From: Bradyrhizobium iriomotense
Lineage (GTDB): Bacteria > Pseudomonadota > Alphaproteobacteria > Rhizobiales > Xanthobacteraceae
Length of the DNA: 64,000 bases
Reading direction: 5' to 3'
NCBI RefSeq assembly: GCF_018130765.1
Contig: NZ_JAFCJZ010000003.1
Span: forward strand, 1-64,000
The notes below the pieces were generated by a model. That model was not told where the DNA came from and searched no databases. It saw only the letters and a list, made by a program, of their open reading frames with translations. The translations under genes and the position numbers were made by a program. This document shows positions 16,701 to 25,455 of this stretch, piece after piece; positions within the stretch are counted from its first letter, which is position 1, and each line of letters opens with the position of its first letter.

Positions 16701-17897
16701 GTGCGGCCGATCTATCTCGACAACAACGCGACGACCCGCACGGACCCTTCTGTCGTCGCGGCGATGCTGCCGTTCTTCTCGGAGCAGTTCGGCAACGCGT
16801 CCTCAGCGCATGCCTTCGGCAGCGACGTCGCCCCGGCGGTGAAGGAGGCGCGGCGCAACGTGCAGGCGCTGGTTGGCGCGGCCTTCGACCACGAGGTCGT
16901 CTTTACCTCGGGCGGCACTGAATCTGACAACGCGGCAATCCTGTCGGCGCTCGCCGTGCAGGAAGGGCGCGACGAGATCGTCACCACGGCCGTGGAGCAT
17001 CCAGCCGTGCTGTCGCTGGTCGAGGAACTGGGCCGCCGCGGCATCAGGAGCCATCTCATCCCCGTCGACAGGCGCGGTCGGCTGGACATCGAGGCCTACC
17101 GGCGCGCACTCGGCCCCCGCACGGCGATCGCGTCGGTGATGTGGGCCAACAACGAGACCGGCACGATCTTCCCGGTCGAGTTCCTGGCGAAGATGGCCCG
17201 CTCGGTCGGCGCGCTGTTCCACACCGACGCGGTGCAGGCGGTCGGACGGATTCCGATCGCGCTGGGCGCTACCGAGATCGACATGCTGTCGCTCTCCGGT
17301 CACAAGCTGCACGGTCCCAAGGGGATTGGCGCGCTCTATGTGCGCAAGGGAACGAAATTCAAGCCGCTGATCCTGGGTGGTCCGCAGGAGCGCCGCCGCC
17401 GCGCCGGGACCGAGAACATTCCCGGCATCGTTGGTCTCGGCAAGGCAGCCGAGCTTGCGGCGGCGCAATTGGATCAGGAGCGCGCCGGGGTCGCCTTGCT
17501 GCGCGACCGGATGGAGCAGGGGATCCTGCAACTCGGTCACTGCATGGTGCTGGGCGACGTCAAGAGCCGGCTGCCGAACACGTCAAACATCGCCTTCGAG
17601 CATGTCGAGGGCGAGGCGATCATCCATCATCTGAACCGCGCCGGCATCGCCGCCTCGCTCGGATCGGCCTGCGCCTCCGGCTCGATGGAGCCATCGCACG
17701 TGCTGCGCGCGATGAACGTGCCGCGGCAGGCGTTGCGCGGGGCGATTCGCTTCTCCCTGTCGCACGAAACCACGGTCGATGAAGTCGACCGCGTCCTGCA
17801 CATACTGCCGGATATTCTATCGAAACTGAGAGCATTGTCTCCGTCGTGGCAAGAGCGCGCGAGCGACACCTCTCTTCCCGCGGAGCTCAGCCTATGA
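16701..17897 (+). CDS. nifS: NifS cysteine desulfurase (group I)
   Basis: 398-residue PLP-dependent desulfurase dedicated to nitrogenase Fe-S clusters. It begins with GTG at 16701 (RPIYLDNNATTRTDPSV) after the ribosome site AAAGAGGA. The Schiff-base lysine is in LSGHKLHGPKG; the loop with the active cysteine is SLGSACASGSMEPSHVL. The PLP-binding histidine lies in FHTDAVQAVG. Its stop overlaps the nifT start (ATGA). Confidence 0.95.
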   Translation: MRPIYLDNNATTRTDPSVVAAMLPFFSEQFGNASSAHAFGSDVAPAVKEARRNVQALVGAAFDHEVVFTSGGTESDNAAILSALAVQEGRDEIVTTAVEHPAVLSLVEELGRRGIRSHLIPVDRRGRLDIEAYRRALGPRTAIASVMWANNETGTIFPVEFLAKMARSVGALFHTDAVQAVGRIPIALGATEIDMLSLSGHKLHGPKGIGALYVRKGTKFKPLILGGPQERRRRAGTENIPGIVGLGKAAELAAAQLDQERAGVALLRDRMEQGILQLGHCMVLGDVKSRLPNTSNIAFEHVEGEAIIHHLNRAGIAASLGSACASGSMEPSHVLRAMNVPRQALRGAIRFSLSHETTVDEVDRVLHILPDILSKLRALSPSWQERASDTSLPAELSL

Positions 17898-18115
17898 AAG
17901 TCATGATTCGTCGCTCGCCTGAGACCGGCCTGTCGATCTACGTGCCGAAGAAGGATCTCGAGGAGCCGATCGTCGAATCCGAGCACGAGACGCTCTGGGG
18001 CGGTTGGATCAAGATCGCCAATGGCTGGGTACTCGACCTGCCGCAGATGGCCGCTGATACCAGCCTGCCTATCACGATCAACGCCAAGAAGCGCGGCGGA
18101 GAGGGAGACGAGTGA
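17894..18115 (+). CDS. nifT: NifT/FixU protein
   Basis: 73-residue NifT/FixU. It starts [20 protein letters not shown] and contains [17 protein letters not shown], the family signature. The molecular role is unknown and mutants elsewhere have weak phenotypes. It overlaps the nifS stop by ATGA and the next gene by TGATG, so it is translationally coupled at both ends. Confidence 0.92.
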   Translation: MKVMIRRSPETGLSIYVPKKDLEEPIVESEHETLWGGWIKIANGWVLDLPQMAADTSLPITINAKKRGGEGDE

Positions 18116-18981
18116 TGAACGCGCCGGTCCCGCAGATCGACTTCGCCGCTCCGGCGGACGCCGAAGCCATCCTCAGTGAGGTCGTCGCGCGCCTGCGCGG
18201 CGGCACCGTCATTCCCTATCTCGGGCCCGGCGTCGCGGAGCTGGGCGGAGCGGCCGTTCCGATGAATCCGGAAGCGCTGGCAGCATTTTTCGGCACCAAA
18301 GTCGCGCTGCCGCGACGTGCCCGGGGCAATGCCTGGGCCTCGGCACAGCACATCGAGAGCACGAGGCACCGCGCCACGGTGACTGCGCTGATGGCGGACG
18401 CCTTTGCCAGCCCGGTCGCGCCAACGGTGCTCCACCGTCATCTCGCCACCATGCCGCTGCCGCTGATCGTCGACAGCTGGTACGACGGCGCGATGCGTGG
18501 CGCGCTCGCCGGGCGCAGTGATTGGGGCGAGATCCAGGGCATCACCCGTGCCGGCATCGGCGAGGACCGCTGGTACCGCTTCTACGATGCCGCAGGCCTG
18601 GAGGTCGATCGCGCCCAGGCCAAGGCCTGGACCACGATCCTCTACAAGCCACACGGTAGCGTCGCGCCGGCGAAGAATTTCCTGATCTCAGACGCCGACT
18701 ATGTCGAGGTGCTGACCGAGATCGATATCCAGACGCCGATTCCGGACGACGTGAAGGCGCGGCGCACAGGCCGCAGCTTCCTGTTCCTCGGCTGTCGCTT
18801 CAACGACCAGCTCTTGCGCACCTATGCGCGGCAAGTGTCGAAGCGTTCGGCGGACAGCCACTATGCCGTCGTCGAGCCCGATGCGCTCTCGAAGAACGAG
18901 CTGCGCTTCCTGGTCAACCAGGGGCTCACCCCGCTCGCCATCCCGCTCGCGCGTGCAATCGAGATCGTGCTGGCGGGCTGA
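18115..18981 (+). CDS. SIR2-like domain protein in the nifS-nifT operon
   Basis: 288-residue soluble protein. The N-terminal [19 protein letters not shown] resembles the nucleotide-binding start of SIR2-like folds; later features are [41 protein letters not shown] and [18 protein letters not shown], typical of the SIR2_2-type family that binds NAD. Classical sirtuin zinc cysteines are absent. Related genes occur beside nif genes in several proteobacteria. Enzymatic activity is unproven; NAD hydrolysis or deacylation are possibilities. It overlaps the nifT stop as TGATG and ends the operon at a hairpin. Confidence 0.72.
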   Translation: MNAPVPQIDFAAPADAEAILSEVVARLRGGTVIPYLGPGVAELGGAAVPMNPEALAAFFGTKVALPRRARGNAWASAQHIESTRHRATVTALMADAFASPVAPTVLHRHLATMPLPLIVDSWYDGAMRGALAGRSDWGEIQGITRAGIGEDRWYRFYDAAGLEVDRAQAKAWTTILYKPHGSVAPAKNFLISDADYVEVLTEIDIQTPIPDDVKARRTGRSFLFLGCRFNDQLLRTYARQVSKRSADSHYAVVEPDALSKNELRFLVNQGLTPLAIPLARAIEIVLAG

Positions 18982-19005
18982 TCTTAATCGAATGATCGAC
19001 CTGAC

Positions 19006-19037
19006 ATCTCCGCGCGAATTGATGTTCGCGCGGAGAT
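19006..19037 (+). terminator. Perfect 13-bp stem-loop after the SIR2-like gene
   Basis: ATCTCCGCGCGAA (19006-19018) and its exact reverse complement (19025-19037) flank a 6-base loop. There is no T-run, so it may be a Rho-assisted or 3'-end-stabilising hairpin. It separates the nifS unit from the nifB promoter. Confidence 0.6.
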
Positions 19038-19070
19038 CGTTGTGCGTCGATGCATGCCGAAGATGATGTC

Positions 19071-19086
19071 TGTCACCTTTCCAACA
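19071..19086. promoter_or_regulatory. NifA upstream activator site of nifB
   Basis: TGTCACCTTTCCAACA, exact TGT-N10-ACA, 76 bp upstream of the -24 element at 19163. Confidence 0.83.
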
Positions 19087-19162
19087 TGCGTTGACAACCC
19101 GACATTCGCCGACATGCGCGCTAACTCCTTGAAGCAAGCCATAAAACCGAGCGGCGCCGCGA

Positions 19163-19177
19163 TGGCATGCGGGTTGC
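19163..19177 (+). promoter_or_regulatory. Sigma-54 promoter of the nifB operon
   Basis: TGGCATGCGGGTTGC: TGGCAT-N5-TTGC, one base off consensus. It lies 86 bp before the nifB ATG. Confidence 0.9.
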
Positions 19178-19263
19178 TAATACCTTTCTAGAATGAATCT
19201 TAGGACGCTTCTCGAAATCAGAGCCCCGCAAAATCTGTTCGGCCTGCAAGGAGAACTGAGTAA

Positions 19264-20820
19264 ATGGACATTTCAGCGCAACACGACGCGAGCAGCAACG
19301 TCGCCGATGTCGGCGAGATCATGCAGGCCATCGCCGAGCACAAGGGGTGCGGCACCACCGGTGGCAGCGGCAAGGCGAGCTGCGGATCGGGAGCCGGGCA
19401 GGGCGATCTGCCGACCGAGATCTGGGAGAAGGTGAAGAACCATCCGTGTTACAGCGAAGAGGCGCATCATCACTACGCGCGCATGCATGTCGCGGTCGCG
19501 CCAGCCTGCAACATCCAGTGCAACTACTGCAATCGCAAATACGACTGCGCCAACGAATCGCGCCCGGGCGTGGTCAGCGAGAAGTTGACGCCCGAGCAGG
19601 CCGCCAAGAAGGTTTTGGCTGTGGCCTCCACCATCCCCCAGATGACCGTGCTCGGCATTGCCGGCCCCGGCGATCCCCTGGCCAATCCGGAAAAGACCTT
19701 CAAGACCTTCGAGCTGATCTACAATACGGCGCCCGACATCAAGCTCTGCCTGTCGACCAACGGCCTTATGCTGCCCGACCACGTCGACACCATCGCGAAG
19801 TACAACGTCGACCACGTCACCATCACCATCAACATGGTGGATCCCGAGATCGGCGCGCAGATCTATCCGTGGATCTTCTACAAGCACAAGCGCTACACCG
19901 GCTACGAGGCCGCCAAGATCCTGACGGATCGCCAGCTCCAGGGCCTGGAGATGCTCACCGAGCGCGGCATCCTCTGCAAGATCAACTCTGTGATGATCCC
20001 CGGCATCAACGACAAGCACCTGGTTGAGGTCAACAAGGCCGTGAAATCGCGCGGCGCCTTCCTGCACAACATCATGCCGCTGATCTCCGCGCCCGAGCAC
20101 GGCACCGTGTTCGGCCTGAACGGCCAGCGCGGTCCGAGCGCGCAGGAGCTGAAAGCGCTCCAGGATTCCTGCGAAGGCGAGATGAACATGATGCGGCATT
20201 GCCGCCAGTGCCGCGCCGACGCCGTCGGCTTGCTCGGCGAAGACCGCAGCGCCGAGTTCACCACCGACAAGATCATGGCGATGGAGGTCAAGTACGACGC
20301 CGACACCCGCAAGGCCTATCAGGCCAAGGTCGAGGAGGAGCGCATTGCCAAGGTCGCGGCCAAGAAGGAGGAGCTGGCCGAACTCGCCGGCGCGTCCAGC
20401 GACATCAAGGTGCTGGCTGCGGTCGCGACCAAGGGCTCCGGCCTGATCAACGAGCATTTTGGTCACGCCAAGGAGTTCCAGGTCTACGAGCTCTCGACGG
20501 CAGGTGCGAAATTCGTCGGCCACCGGCGCGTCGATCTCTACTGCCAGGGCGGCTACGGCGAGGAGGATAGCCTCGAGACCATCATCCGCGCCATCAACGA
20601 CTGCCATGCGGTGTTCGTGGCCAAGATCGGCGGCTGCCCGAAGGGCGATTTGATCAAGGCCGGCATCGAGCCTGTCGATCAATACGCCCACGAGTTCATC
20701 GAGAAATCGGCGATCGCCTGGTTCAAGGCCTATCTCGACAAAGTCAACAGCGGCGAGATCACCCACGTGGAGCGCGGCGATGCCGCCATCCGCCAGGGCG
20801 CGCTGATTTCGGCGGCTTGA
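19264..20820 (+). CDS. nifB: NifB, radical-SAM FeMo-cofactor core synthase with NifX-like tail
   Basis: 518-residue NifB, which fuses two [4Fe-4S] units with an SAM-derived carbide to make the 8Fe core of FeMo-cofactor. The radical-SAM motif is [14 protein letters not shown]; the N-terminal [16 protein letters not shown] and the C-terminal metal-cluster cysteines in [20 protein letters not shown] are present. Residues from about 380 on ([40 protein letters not shown]) form a NifX-like domain. It is first in a run of 15 closely spaced genes. Confidence 0.98.
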   Translation: MDISAQHDASSNVADVGEIMQAIAEHKGCGTTGGSGKASCGSGAGQGDLPTEIWEKVKNHPCYSEEAHHHYARMHVAVAPACNIQCNYCNRKYDCANESRPGVVSEKLTPEQAAKKVLAVASTIPQMTVLGIAGPGDPLANPEKTFKTFELIYNTAPDIKLCLSTNGLMLPDHVDTIAKYNVDHVTITINMVDPEIGAQIYPWIFYKHKRYTGYEAAKILTDRQLQGLEMLTERGILCKINSVMIPGINDKHLVEVNKAVKSRGAFLHNIMPLISAPEHGTVFGLNGQRGPSAQELKALQDSCEGEMNMMRHCRQCRADAVGLLGEDRSAEFTTDKIMAMEVKYDADTRKAYQAKVEEERIAKVAAKKEELAELAGASSDIKVLAAVATKGSGLINEHFGHAKEFQVYELSTAGAKFVGHRRVDLYCQGGYGEEDSLETIIRAINDCHAVFVAKIGGCPKGDLIKAGIEPVDQYAHEFIEKSAIAWFKAYLDKVNSGEITHVERGDAAIRQGALISAA

Positions 20821-20830
20821 GGAGAGATCG

Positions 20831-21055
20831 ATGCCGTTCAAGATCATTTCCTCGCAATGCACGAGCTGCTCGGCCTGCGAGCCGGAATGCCCGAACGTCG
20901 CCATCCGCGAGAAGGGCGGGACGTTCGTGATCGATCCCAAGAAATGCACCGAATGCATCGGCCATTTCGACGAGCCGCAATGCGTGGCGGTGTGTCCGGT
21001 CGACAATACCTGCGTCATCGACACGTCGCTGCCGCGCTATCAGGCGCCCGCCTAG
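20831..21055 (+). CDS. fdxN: FdxN-type ferredoxin, two [4Fe-4S] clusters
   Basis: 74-residue bacterial ferredoxin. Motifs are [12 protein letters not shown] and [18 protein letters not shown], the second with the long loop usual for FdxN. FdxN proteins downstream of nifB donate electrons to NifB or to nitrogenase reductase in rhizobia and Rhodobacter. It starts 10 bp after nifB with the ribosome site GAGGAGAG. Confidence 0.95.
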   Translation: MPFKIISSQCTSCSACEPECPNVAIREKGGTFVIDPKKCTECIGHFDEPQCVAVCPVDNTCVIDTSLPRYQAPA

Positions 21056-21065
21056 GAGGACAGAC

Positions 21066-21374
21066 ATGAACTTCACGATCACGCCTGCGGCACAGAAATT
21101 CATGCGCATGATGCTCCGTGTGGACGGTGCTGCGGGGAGCGGCTTCCGCCTCGCAGTCAGCCCCGGTGGTTGCTCGGGCCTTGCCGCCGACATCCACGTG
21201 CTCGCCGAGCCCAGGGCCGGCGATGCCGTGGTCGAGCGTGACGGCGTCAAGTTGTTCCTGCCGGCCGAAAGCCGGCTGCTGCTCGACGGCGTCACCATCG
21301 ATTTCGCGGATACGGCGACCCAGACTGGGCTCGTGTTCCACGATCCGAAGCAGGTCTCCTACGGACATCATTGA
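21066..21374 (+). CDS. HesB/IscA-like protein lacking the C-terminal Cys pair
   Basis: 102-residue A-type-carrier homologue: MNFTITPAAQKFMRMMLRVD, SPGGCSGLAADIHV and GVTIDFADTATQTGLVFHDP. The first cysteine is present but the C-terminal Cys-x-Cys is replaced (DPKQVSYGHH). It may bind a cluster differently or act as a partner rather than a carrier. HesB-like genes after nifB-fdxN are common in diazotrophs. Its start follows AGGAGGACAG. Confidence 0.85.
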   Translation: MNFTITPAAQKFMRMMLRVDGAAGSGFRLAVSPGGCSGLAADIHVLAEPRAGDAVVERDGVKLFLPAESRLLLDGVTIDFADTATQTGLVFHDPKQVSYGHH

Positions 21375-21384
21375 ACAGGCGAAA

Positions 21385-21918
21385 ATGATGCCCGACACGT
21401 TTGTCAGCCCGCAGGTCGAGATCAACGAGGCGCTGGTCACCAGCGCCTTGCTCGGGCGCGGGCTGCCGAGCGAGGCGGAGCATCATTTGTGGGAGGCGGG
21501 CCTCTCCTATCACCTGGACGACATCGCGGAACATCATTTGCGTGAAGCCGAGGCGCTGGCCCCCGGGCACGCCGCGGTGCTGATCGGCCTCTATCGCTTC
21601 TACTTCTACAAGGGCCGTCTTGCCGAAGCGCTCGACGTCGCCAGACGCTGTCTCGTCAAGGCGGCGGAGGAGAACAATCTCCCTGCCGACTGGCGCTGCG
21701 TGCGTACGAGCGACGCCGAGTTCGGCCGATACGAAAACATCCTGCCGCGCTTCTTCCTGTTCTCGCTGAAGGGCTACGCCTATTTGCAGATGCGCCTCGG
21801 CGAGACCGATGAGGGGCGGCTCGCGGTGCAGAAGCTGCTGGAGCTCGATCCCACCGACAAGATCGGCGCCAGTGTGCTTCTGGGCGTGCTCGACCGAATG
21901 GGGCAGGACGATGATTGA
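21385..21918 (+). CDS. TPR-like helical protein (paralogue of 28482)
   Basis: 177-residue all-helical protein with tetratricopeptide-like pairs: AEHHLREAEALAPGHAAVLI, GLYRFYFYKGRLAEALDVAR and FFLFSLKGYAYLQMRLGETD. It shares the layout and several segments with the protein at 28482-28991 (YRGRLDEAQSIAERGL; FALYTLKALAFIHLRKDD). The ATG at 21385 lies 10 bp after the hesB-like stop, and the gene overlaps the next by 8 bp. Probably a protein-interaction factor in nitrogenase maturation; function unknown. Confidence 0.75.
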   Translation: MMPDTFVSPQVEINEALVTSALLGRGLPSEAEHHLWEAGLSYHLDDIAEHHLREAEALAPGHAAVLIGLYRFYFYKGRLAEALDVARRCLVKAAEENNLPADWRCVRTSDAEFGRYENILPRFFLFSLKGYAYLQMRLGETDEGRLAVQKLLELDPTDKIGASVLLGVLDRMGQDDD

Positions 21919-22684
21919 TGACATCGATGAGGCCCTTGACTGGCAGGGTCATCAGGTCGAGTGCACGGGTTGCACCCATCTGGCGCTCAACGCCGCCGGC
22001 GGCTGCCGGATCAGGCACGCCTGCGTCAACGATCGCTATGCTCGCCGGATCGACCGCTTCTTCAACTGGAATCCCGGTCTCGCCGACGGCTACCTCGGCC
22101 ATCCGCATTTCGAGGTACGCGCGATCGCCGCGAAATTCGCCAATCTGTTCTTGCTCCCGCCGCTGCTCAGCGATGCCGACGAGACCGTGCGCTGGAACGC
22201 CGTTCGCCGCCTGCCCAGGCGCTATGCGCTGCAATTGCGCGGAGATCCGCATCGCGAGGTCAGGATGCGGGTTGCCACACTGATCGAGGGCGACGAGTTA
22301 CTGCCGATGGCGTCGGACGAGGACTACTATGTCCGCCTCGTCGTCGCGCGCAGGCTGGCGTCGTTGTTGCTCGGCCGGATGATCAATGACGAGGAGGCGG
22401 AAGTGCGCCGCGTCGTGGCCCGACGCATCCCGGACGAATGGCTGCTCGGCATGATCAACGACGGCGACGCCGCCGTGCGGCTCGAGGTCGCGCAGCGCTT
22501 GTCGCCGGATCGTCTTGCGCTGATGCGCTGCGATCCGGACTGGCGCATCCGATACGAGGTCGCAAGCCGCGCGGCGACCGGCGAGTTGATGGGGCTCGTC
22601 GAAGATCAGGATGGCTTGGTGCGCGAGGTCGCACGGTCGCGGGTCGCCGTTCGGCTGGAACGAGAAACCGGAGCCTCCCTATGA
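21911..22684 (+). CDS. LRV (leucine-rich variant repeat) protein with N-terminal Fe-S cluster domain
   Basis: 257-residue protein. The N-terminus carries four cysteines in CTGCTHLALNAAGGCRIRHA and following CVNDRYARRIDRFF, the 4Fe-4S module of LRV proteins; the rest is a row of about 24-residue helical repeats (for example DADETVRWNAVRRLP, DEEAEVRRVVARRIPDEWLL, DGDAAVRLEVAQRLSPDRLA). The prototype is encoded in the Azotobacter nif region. Role unknown; a repeat scaffold coupled to a redox cluster is inferred. It overlaps its neighbours at both ends. Confidence 0.88.
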   Translation: MIDDIDEALDWQGHQVECTGCTHLALNAAGGCRIRHACVNDRYARRIDRFFNWNPGLADGYLGHPHFEVRAIAAKFANLFLLPPLLSDADETVRWNAVRRLPRRYALQLRGDPHREVRMRVATLIEGDELLPMASDEDYYVRLVVARRLASLLLGRMINDEEAEVRRVVARRIPDEWLLGMINDGDAAVRLEVAQRLSPDRLALMRCDPDWRIRYEVASRAATGELMGLVEDQDGLVREVARSRVAVRLERETGASL

Positions 22685-22998
22685 GCAACATCGTCCGCGA
22701 CAGCGATGTCGTCGAGCTGACGGCTGCACCGTTCTTCACCTTCGGCGAGAAGGTCCGGGCCAAGCGCACCATCCGCAACGATGGCACTTATGCCGGCAAG
22801 GAGATCGGCGACATCCTCGCCAAGAAAGGCGAGATCGGCTACGTGGTCTCGATCGGCACCTTCCTCCAGCAATTCTACATCTATGGCGTCGAATTCCTCG
22901 ATAGCGGCAACCGCGTCGGGATGAAGCGCAAGGAGCTCGACCCCGTTACCCCGCGCGATGCGGTCGAGGACATTCCGCTGCCGGAGGCCGCATCATGA
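22681..22998 (+). CDS. nifZ: NifZ
   Basis: 105-residue NifZ, needed for formation of the second P-cluster in MoFe protein. Signature: FTFGEKVRAKRTIRNDGTYAG, KKGEIGYVVSIGTFLQQFYI, YGVEFLDSGNRVGMKRKELD. It overlaps the LRV gene by ATGA and the next gene by ATGA. Two further NifZ-domain proteins lie at 3857 and 22995. Confidence 0.93.
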   Translation: MSNIVRDSDVVELTAAPFFTFGEKVRAKRTIRNDGTYAGKEIGDILAKKGEIGYVVSIGTFLQQFYIYGVEFLDSGNRVGMKRKELDPVTPRDAVEDIPLPEAAS

Positions 22999-23237
22999 TG
23001 ATCGAACCAAAACTGCCGAAATATCAATGGGGCCAGCGCGTGAAGGCGGCGGTGGACCTGCACAATGACGGCTCGTTTCCGGACGCGCCGGCCGAGGGCC
23101 TCCTGGTCGGAGTCGGCCACACCGGCGAGATCGTCCAGGTCGGCCGGCATACTGATGCCAATCTGCCGATCTACCTCGTCGAGTTTGGCGAGCGGCTGGT
23201 GGTCGGTTGCCTCGAAGAAGAAATCAGTCCGCTGTAG
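22995..23237 (+). CDS. Short NifZ-family protein
   Basis: 80-residue second NifZ-type protein, directly coupled to nifZ by ATGA. It has YQWGQRVKAAVDLHNDGSFP, VGHTGEIVQVGRHTDANLPI and YLVEFGERLVVGCLEEEI, matching the NifZ core. It is shorter than NifZ and lacks the C-terminal tail. The pair may act together or at separate steps of P-cluster assembly. Confidence 0.82.
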   Translation: MMIEPKLPKYQWGQRVKAAVDLHNDGSFPDAPAEGLLVGVGHTGEIVQVGRHTDANLPIYLVEFGERLVVGCLEEEISPL

Positions 23238-23247
23238 GGATGCCACG

Positions 23248-23607
23248 ATGAATGCCGCGGTCCTCAGACAGCCAGACGTGCACTTGCCCGCGCATCCCAA
23301 CGAGCTCGACCGCAGGCGGATCGAGCGCGCACTCGGATCGCGCAAGCGCTATCGCTACGTCTCGCCAGTCGTCAAGGGCGTGACCGGCGGCTACGTCATC
23401 GAGAGCCCCTGCTGTTCGCGAAACATCGACGCCGAGGGCGGCATCATCGATGTCGCGCTGCTGCATCACGATGCGGCAAGCGCAAGCTGGAAGCTGTTTC
23501 GCAAGGATCACGCGACCGGCGCCTGGGAGCTGCACGGCGTGCATCAGCGGTTGGCGTCGGTGACAGAGGTCCTGAACGCCGACCCCGAGCGCGTGTTCTG
23601 GCAATAG
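23248..23607 (+). CDS. Conserved hypothetical protein (DUF3024-like)
   Basis: 119-residue protein. The pattern NELDRRRIERALGSRKRYRY, VSPVV, GGYVIESPCCSRNIDAEGGI and LFRKDHATGAWELH resembles proteins catalogued as DUF3024; this is recalled from the pattern, not searched. Two adjacent cysteines (SPCC) might bind metal. The ATG at 23248 is 10 bp after the previous stop, within the nifB operon. Confidence 0.7.
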   Translation: MNAAVLRQPDVHLPAHPNELDRRRIERALGSRKRYRYVSPVVKGVTGGYVIESPCCSRNIDAEGGIIDVALLHHDAASASWKLFRKDHATGAWELHGVHQRLASVTEVLNADPERVFWQ

Positions 23608-23621
23608 CGGGGGGAGGGGAG

Positions 23622-23891
23622 ATGGCATTGGCGGCAATCGAACTCGCTGAAATCGAGCAGGTGCTGGCGTCGTACGGCGCCGCGCCGCAGGCCTATCTCG
23701 AGCTGCGGCAGAAATTCCCGCACCTTGCCTGGATCCGCTGCGATGCCTCCGACGTGACGGAGACGCCGTACCGCAGCTTTGGGGCGTTCGACCTGCACCT
23801 GCTCGACAGCGCCGATCATTGCGCTGCGATCACCGATGATCCGGCGCGCGCGACCGGTATTGTGCTGGCAAAGCGGGCGACGGGATCATGA
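23622..23891 (+). CDS. Small nif-operon protein, 89 aa
   Basis: Not firmly recognised. A soluble protein with ELAEIEQVLASYGAAPQAYL and ELRQKFPHLAWIRCDASDV, then FDLHLLDSADHCAAITDDPA. Small proteins of this look are found in other nif clusters (possibly the family called DUF6129). Two cysteines. It overlaps the next gene by ATGA and has the ribosome site GGGGAGGGGAG. Confidence 0.68.
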   Translation: MALAAIELAEIEQVLASYGAAPQAYLELRQKFPHLAWIRCDASDVTETPYRSFGAFDLHLLDSADHCAAITDDPARATGIVLAKRATGS

Positions 23892-25096
23892 CGGAACCTG
23901 CTCTCGCCTATGATGACGTTGCGGAAACCGGCGAGGCGCCGGCCGAGACGGGCCATGATTTCATTCCGCTGTCGGACCCCGACATCACGCTGGCCGAGAT
24001 CGGGGCGGTGGATGCCGTCCTGCGTTCACCGCGAATCTCCAACGGTACGCTCGCAGAGGAATTCGAGGCGGCGTTTGCCGCCTATGTCGGCCGGGCCTAT
24101 GCGATCGCGGTGCCGAGCGGGACCATCGGCCTCGTCCTCGCGCTGAAGGCCTACGGCATCGGCGCCGGCGACGAGGTCATTGCCTCGTCCTATTCGTTCC
24201 GGGAAACGGCGCATGCGATCAGTCTCGCCGGCGCGCGGCCCGTATTCGCCGACATTGACTACTGGTCCGGCACGCTGGCGCCGCAGAAGGTGGAAGAGCG
24301 CATTACGCCGAAAACGCGAGCCGTTCTCGCGGCGAACACCAATGGCCATCCGGCGCCCTGGTCGGAACTGCGCGACATCGCGGTTCGGCACGGTCTCCTC
24401 CTGCTGGAGGATTCCACCGAGGCGATCGGCTCGCGCTACAAGGACAGGCTGGTCGGCAGTTTCGGCGACGCCGCCGTGTTCGATTTCGCGCAGCCCTCGC
24501 TCCTGACTTGCGGCGAGGGCGGCATGGTCGTGACCGACGACATCGATCTGGCCGTGACGCTGCGGCGTCACCGCTCGCACCGGCTGAATGAGCGCGCCTC
24601 GGTCGTGGTCAGCTCAGCGGCGTCCTATCAGGCCGGGATCAGCGATCTCGCGGCCGCGCTCGGGCTGGCGCAGCTGAGGCGCATCGACGAGATCGTCGAA
24701 CGCCGCCGGCTCATCGAGCAACTCTACGCGACGCATGTGCAGTCCTTCGAGGGCATCAAGCCGCCCTATATCGCACCCGATGTGACCGAGGTGAACTGGT
24801 TCCTCTATCTCGTGCATTTGGGCACGCGTTTCACCCGCTCGAGCCGGGATGCCATCGCCGAGGACCTCCGGGTCGAGCAGGTCGAGGCCGCCGCTTACAG
24901 CCATCCGTTGCATTTGCAGCGGCACTATTTCGACCTCGGTTATCGCCGCGGCGATCTGCTGGTGACCGAGAAGATTGCGGATCGTGCCGTCGCGCTCCCG
25001 TTCCACACCCATCTGACGGACAGCCAGATCGAATTCATCGTCGAGACCATGAAGGACGCCTCGATCAATGTGGGGGCAGGCGCGGCGATCTATTGA
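23888..25096 (+). CDS. DegT/DnrJ/EryC1-fold protein lacking the PLP lysine
   Basis: 402-residue fold-type I aminotransferase homologue: PLSDPDITLAEIGAVDAVLR, FAAYVGRAYAIAVPSGTIGL, YGIGAGDEVIASSYSF and LLLEDSTEAIGSRYKDRLVG are typical. In active members a lysine sits seven residues before the GEGG loop (F-S-F-x3-K-x4-G-E-G-G); here that stretch is FDFAQPSLLTCGEGGM, with Ser204 at the lysine position. It is thus unlikely to form a PLP Schiff base. It may be a dehydratase-like or non-catalytic relative. It is coupled (ATGA) to the 89-aa gene. Confidence 0.82.
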   Translation: MTEPALAYDDVAETGEAPAETGHDFIPLSDPDITLAEIGAVDAVLRSPRISNGTLAEEFEAAFAAYVGRAYAIAVPSGTIGLVLALKAYGIGAGDEVIASSYSFRETAHAISLAGARPVFADIDYWSGTLAPQKVEERITPKTRAVLAANTNGHPAPWSELRDIAVRHGLLLLEDSTEAIGSRYKDRLVGSFGDAAVFDFAQPSLLTCGEGGMVVTDDIDLAVTLRRHRSHRLNERASVVVSSAASYQAGISDLAAALGLAQLRRIDEIVERRRLIEQLYATHVQSFEGIKPPYIAPDVTEVNWFLYLVHLGTRFTRSSRDAIAEDLRVEQVEAAAYSHPLHLQRHYFDLGYRRGDLLVTEKIADRAVALPFHTHLTDSQIEFIVETMKDASINVGAGAAIY

Positions 25097-25130
25097 ACCA
25101 AAGACACGCACAACAGAGAGGATGAAGATC

Positions 25131-25439
25131 ATGACCACACTGACCATCATGCCTGAAGGCAAGACCATCGAGGTTTCCGAAGGAACGACGCTTCTGGCCG
25201 CGCTGCTTGGGGCCGAGATCGCGATCCCGCACAAATGTGAGGGCCAAGCCAAATGCGGCTCCTGCCACATCTTCGTGCAGGAGGGCCGCAAGGGCCTGTC
25301 GAAGATTGCGCGGCTCGAGAACGAGAAGCTCGATTCGATCGTCGGCGTCGGCTCGAAGTCACGGCTCGCCTGCCAGGCCACCGTGCTCGGCACCGAAGAC
25401 GTGAAGATCGAACTGCTCGGCTTCTCGTCCGGTCTTTGA
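25131..25439 (+). CDS. Plant-type [2Fe-2S] ferredoxin
   Basis: 102-residue ferredoxin with ligands in PHKCEGQAKCGSCHIFVQEG and the fourth cysteine in SRLACQATV (C-x5-C-x2-C...C). The sequence is closer to adrenodoxin/Isc-type than to photosynthetic ferredoxins. ATG 25131 is preferred over 25122 because GAGAGG at 25116-25121 gives normal spacing only for 25131. Likely redox partner for maturation or for a Rieske protein encoded 260 bp downstream. Confidence 0.9.
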   Translation: MTTLTIMPEGKTIEVSEGTTLLAALLGAEIAIPHKCEGQAKCGSCHIFVQEGRKGLSKIARLENEKLDSIVGVGSKSRLACQATVLGTEDVKIELLGFSSGL

Positions 25440-25455
25440 GCGCGGGAGCGGAACG

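Noticed and set aside
19273-21024. 583-codon minus-strand open frame opposite nifB/fdxN
   Set aside because: nifB and fdxN motifs are unambiguous on the plus strand.
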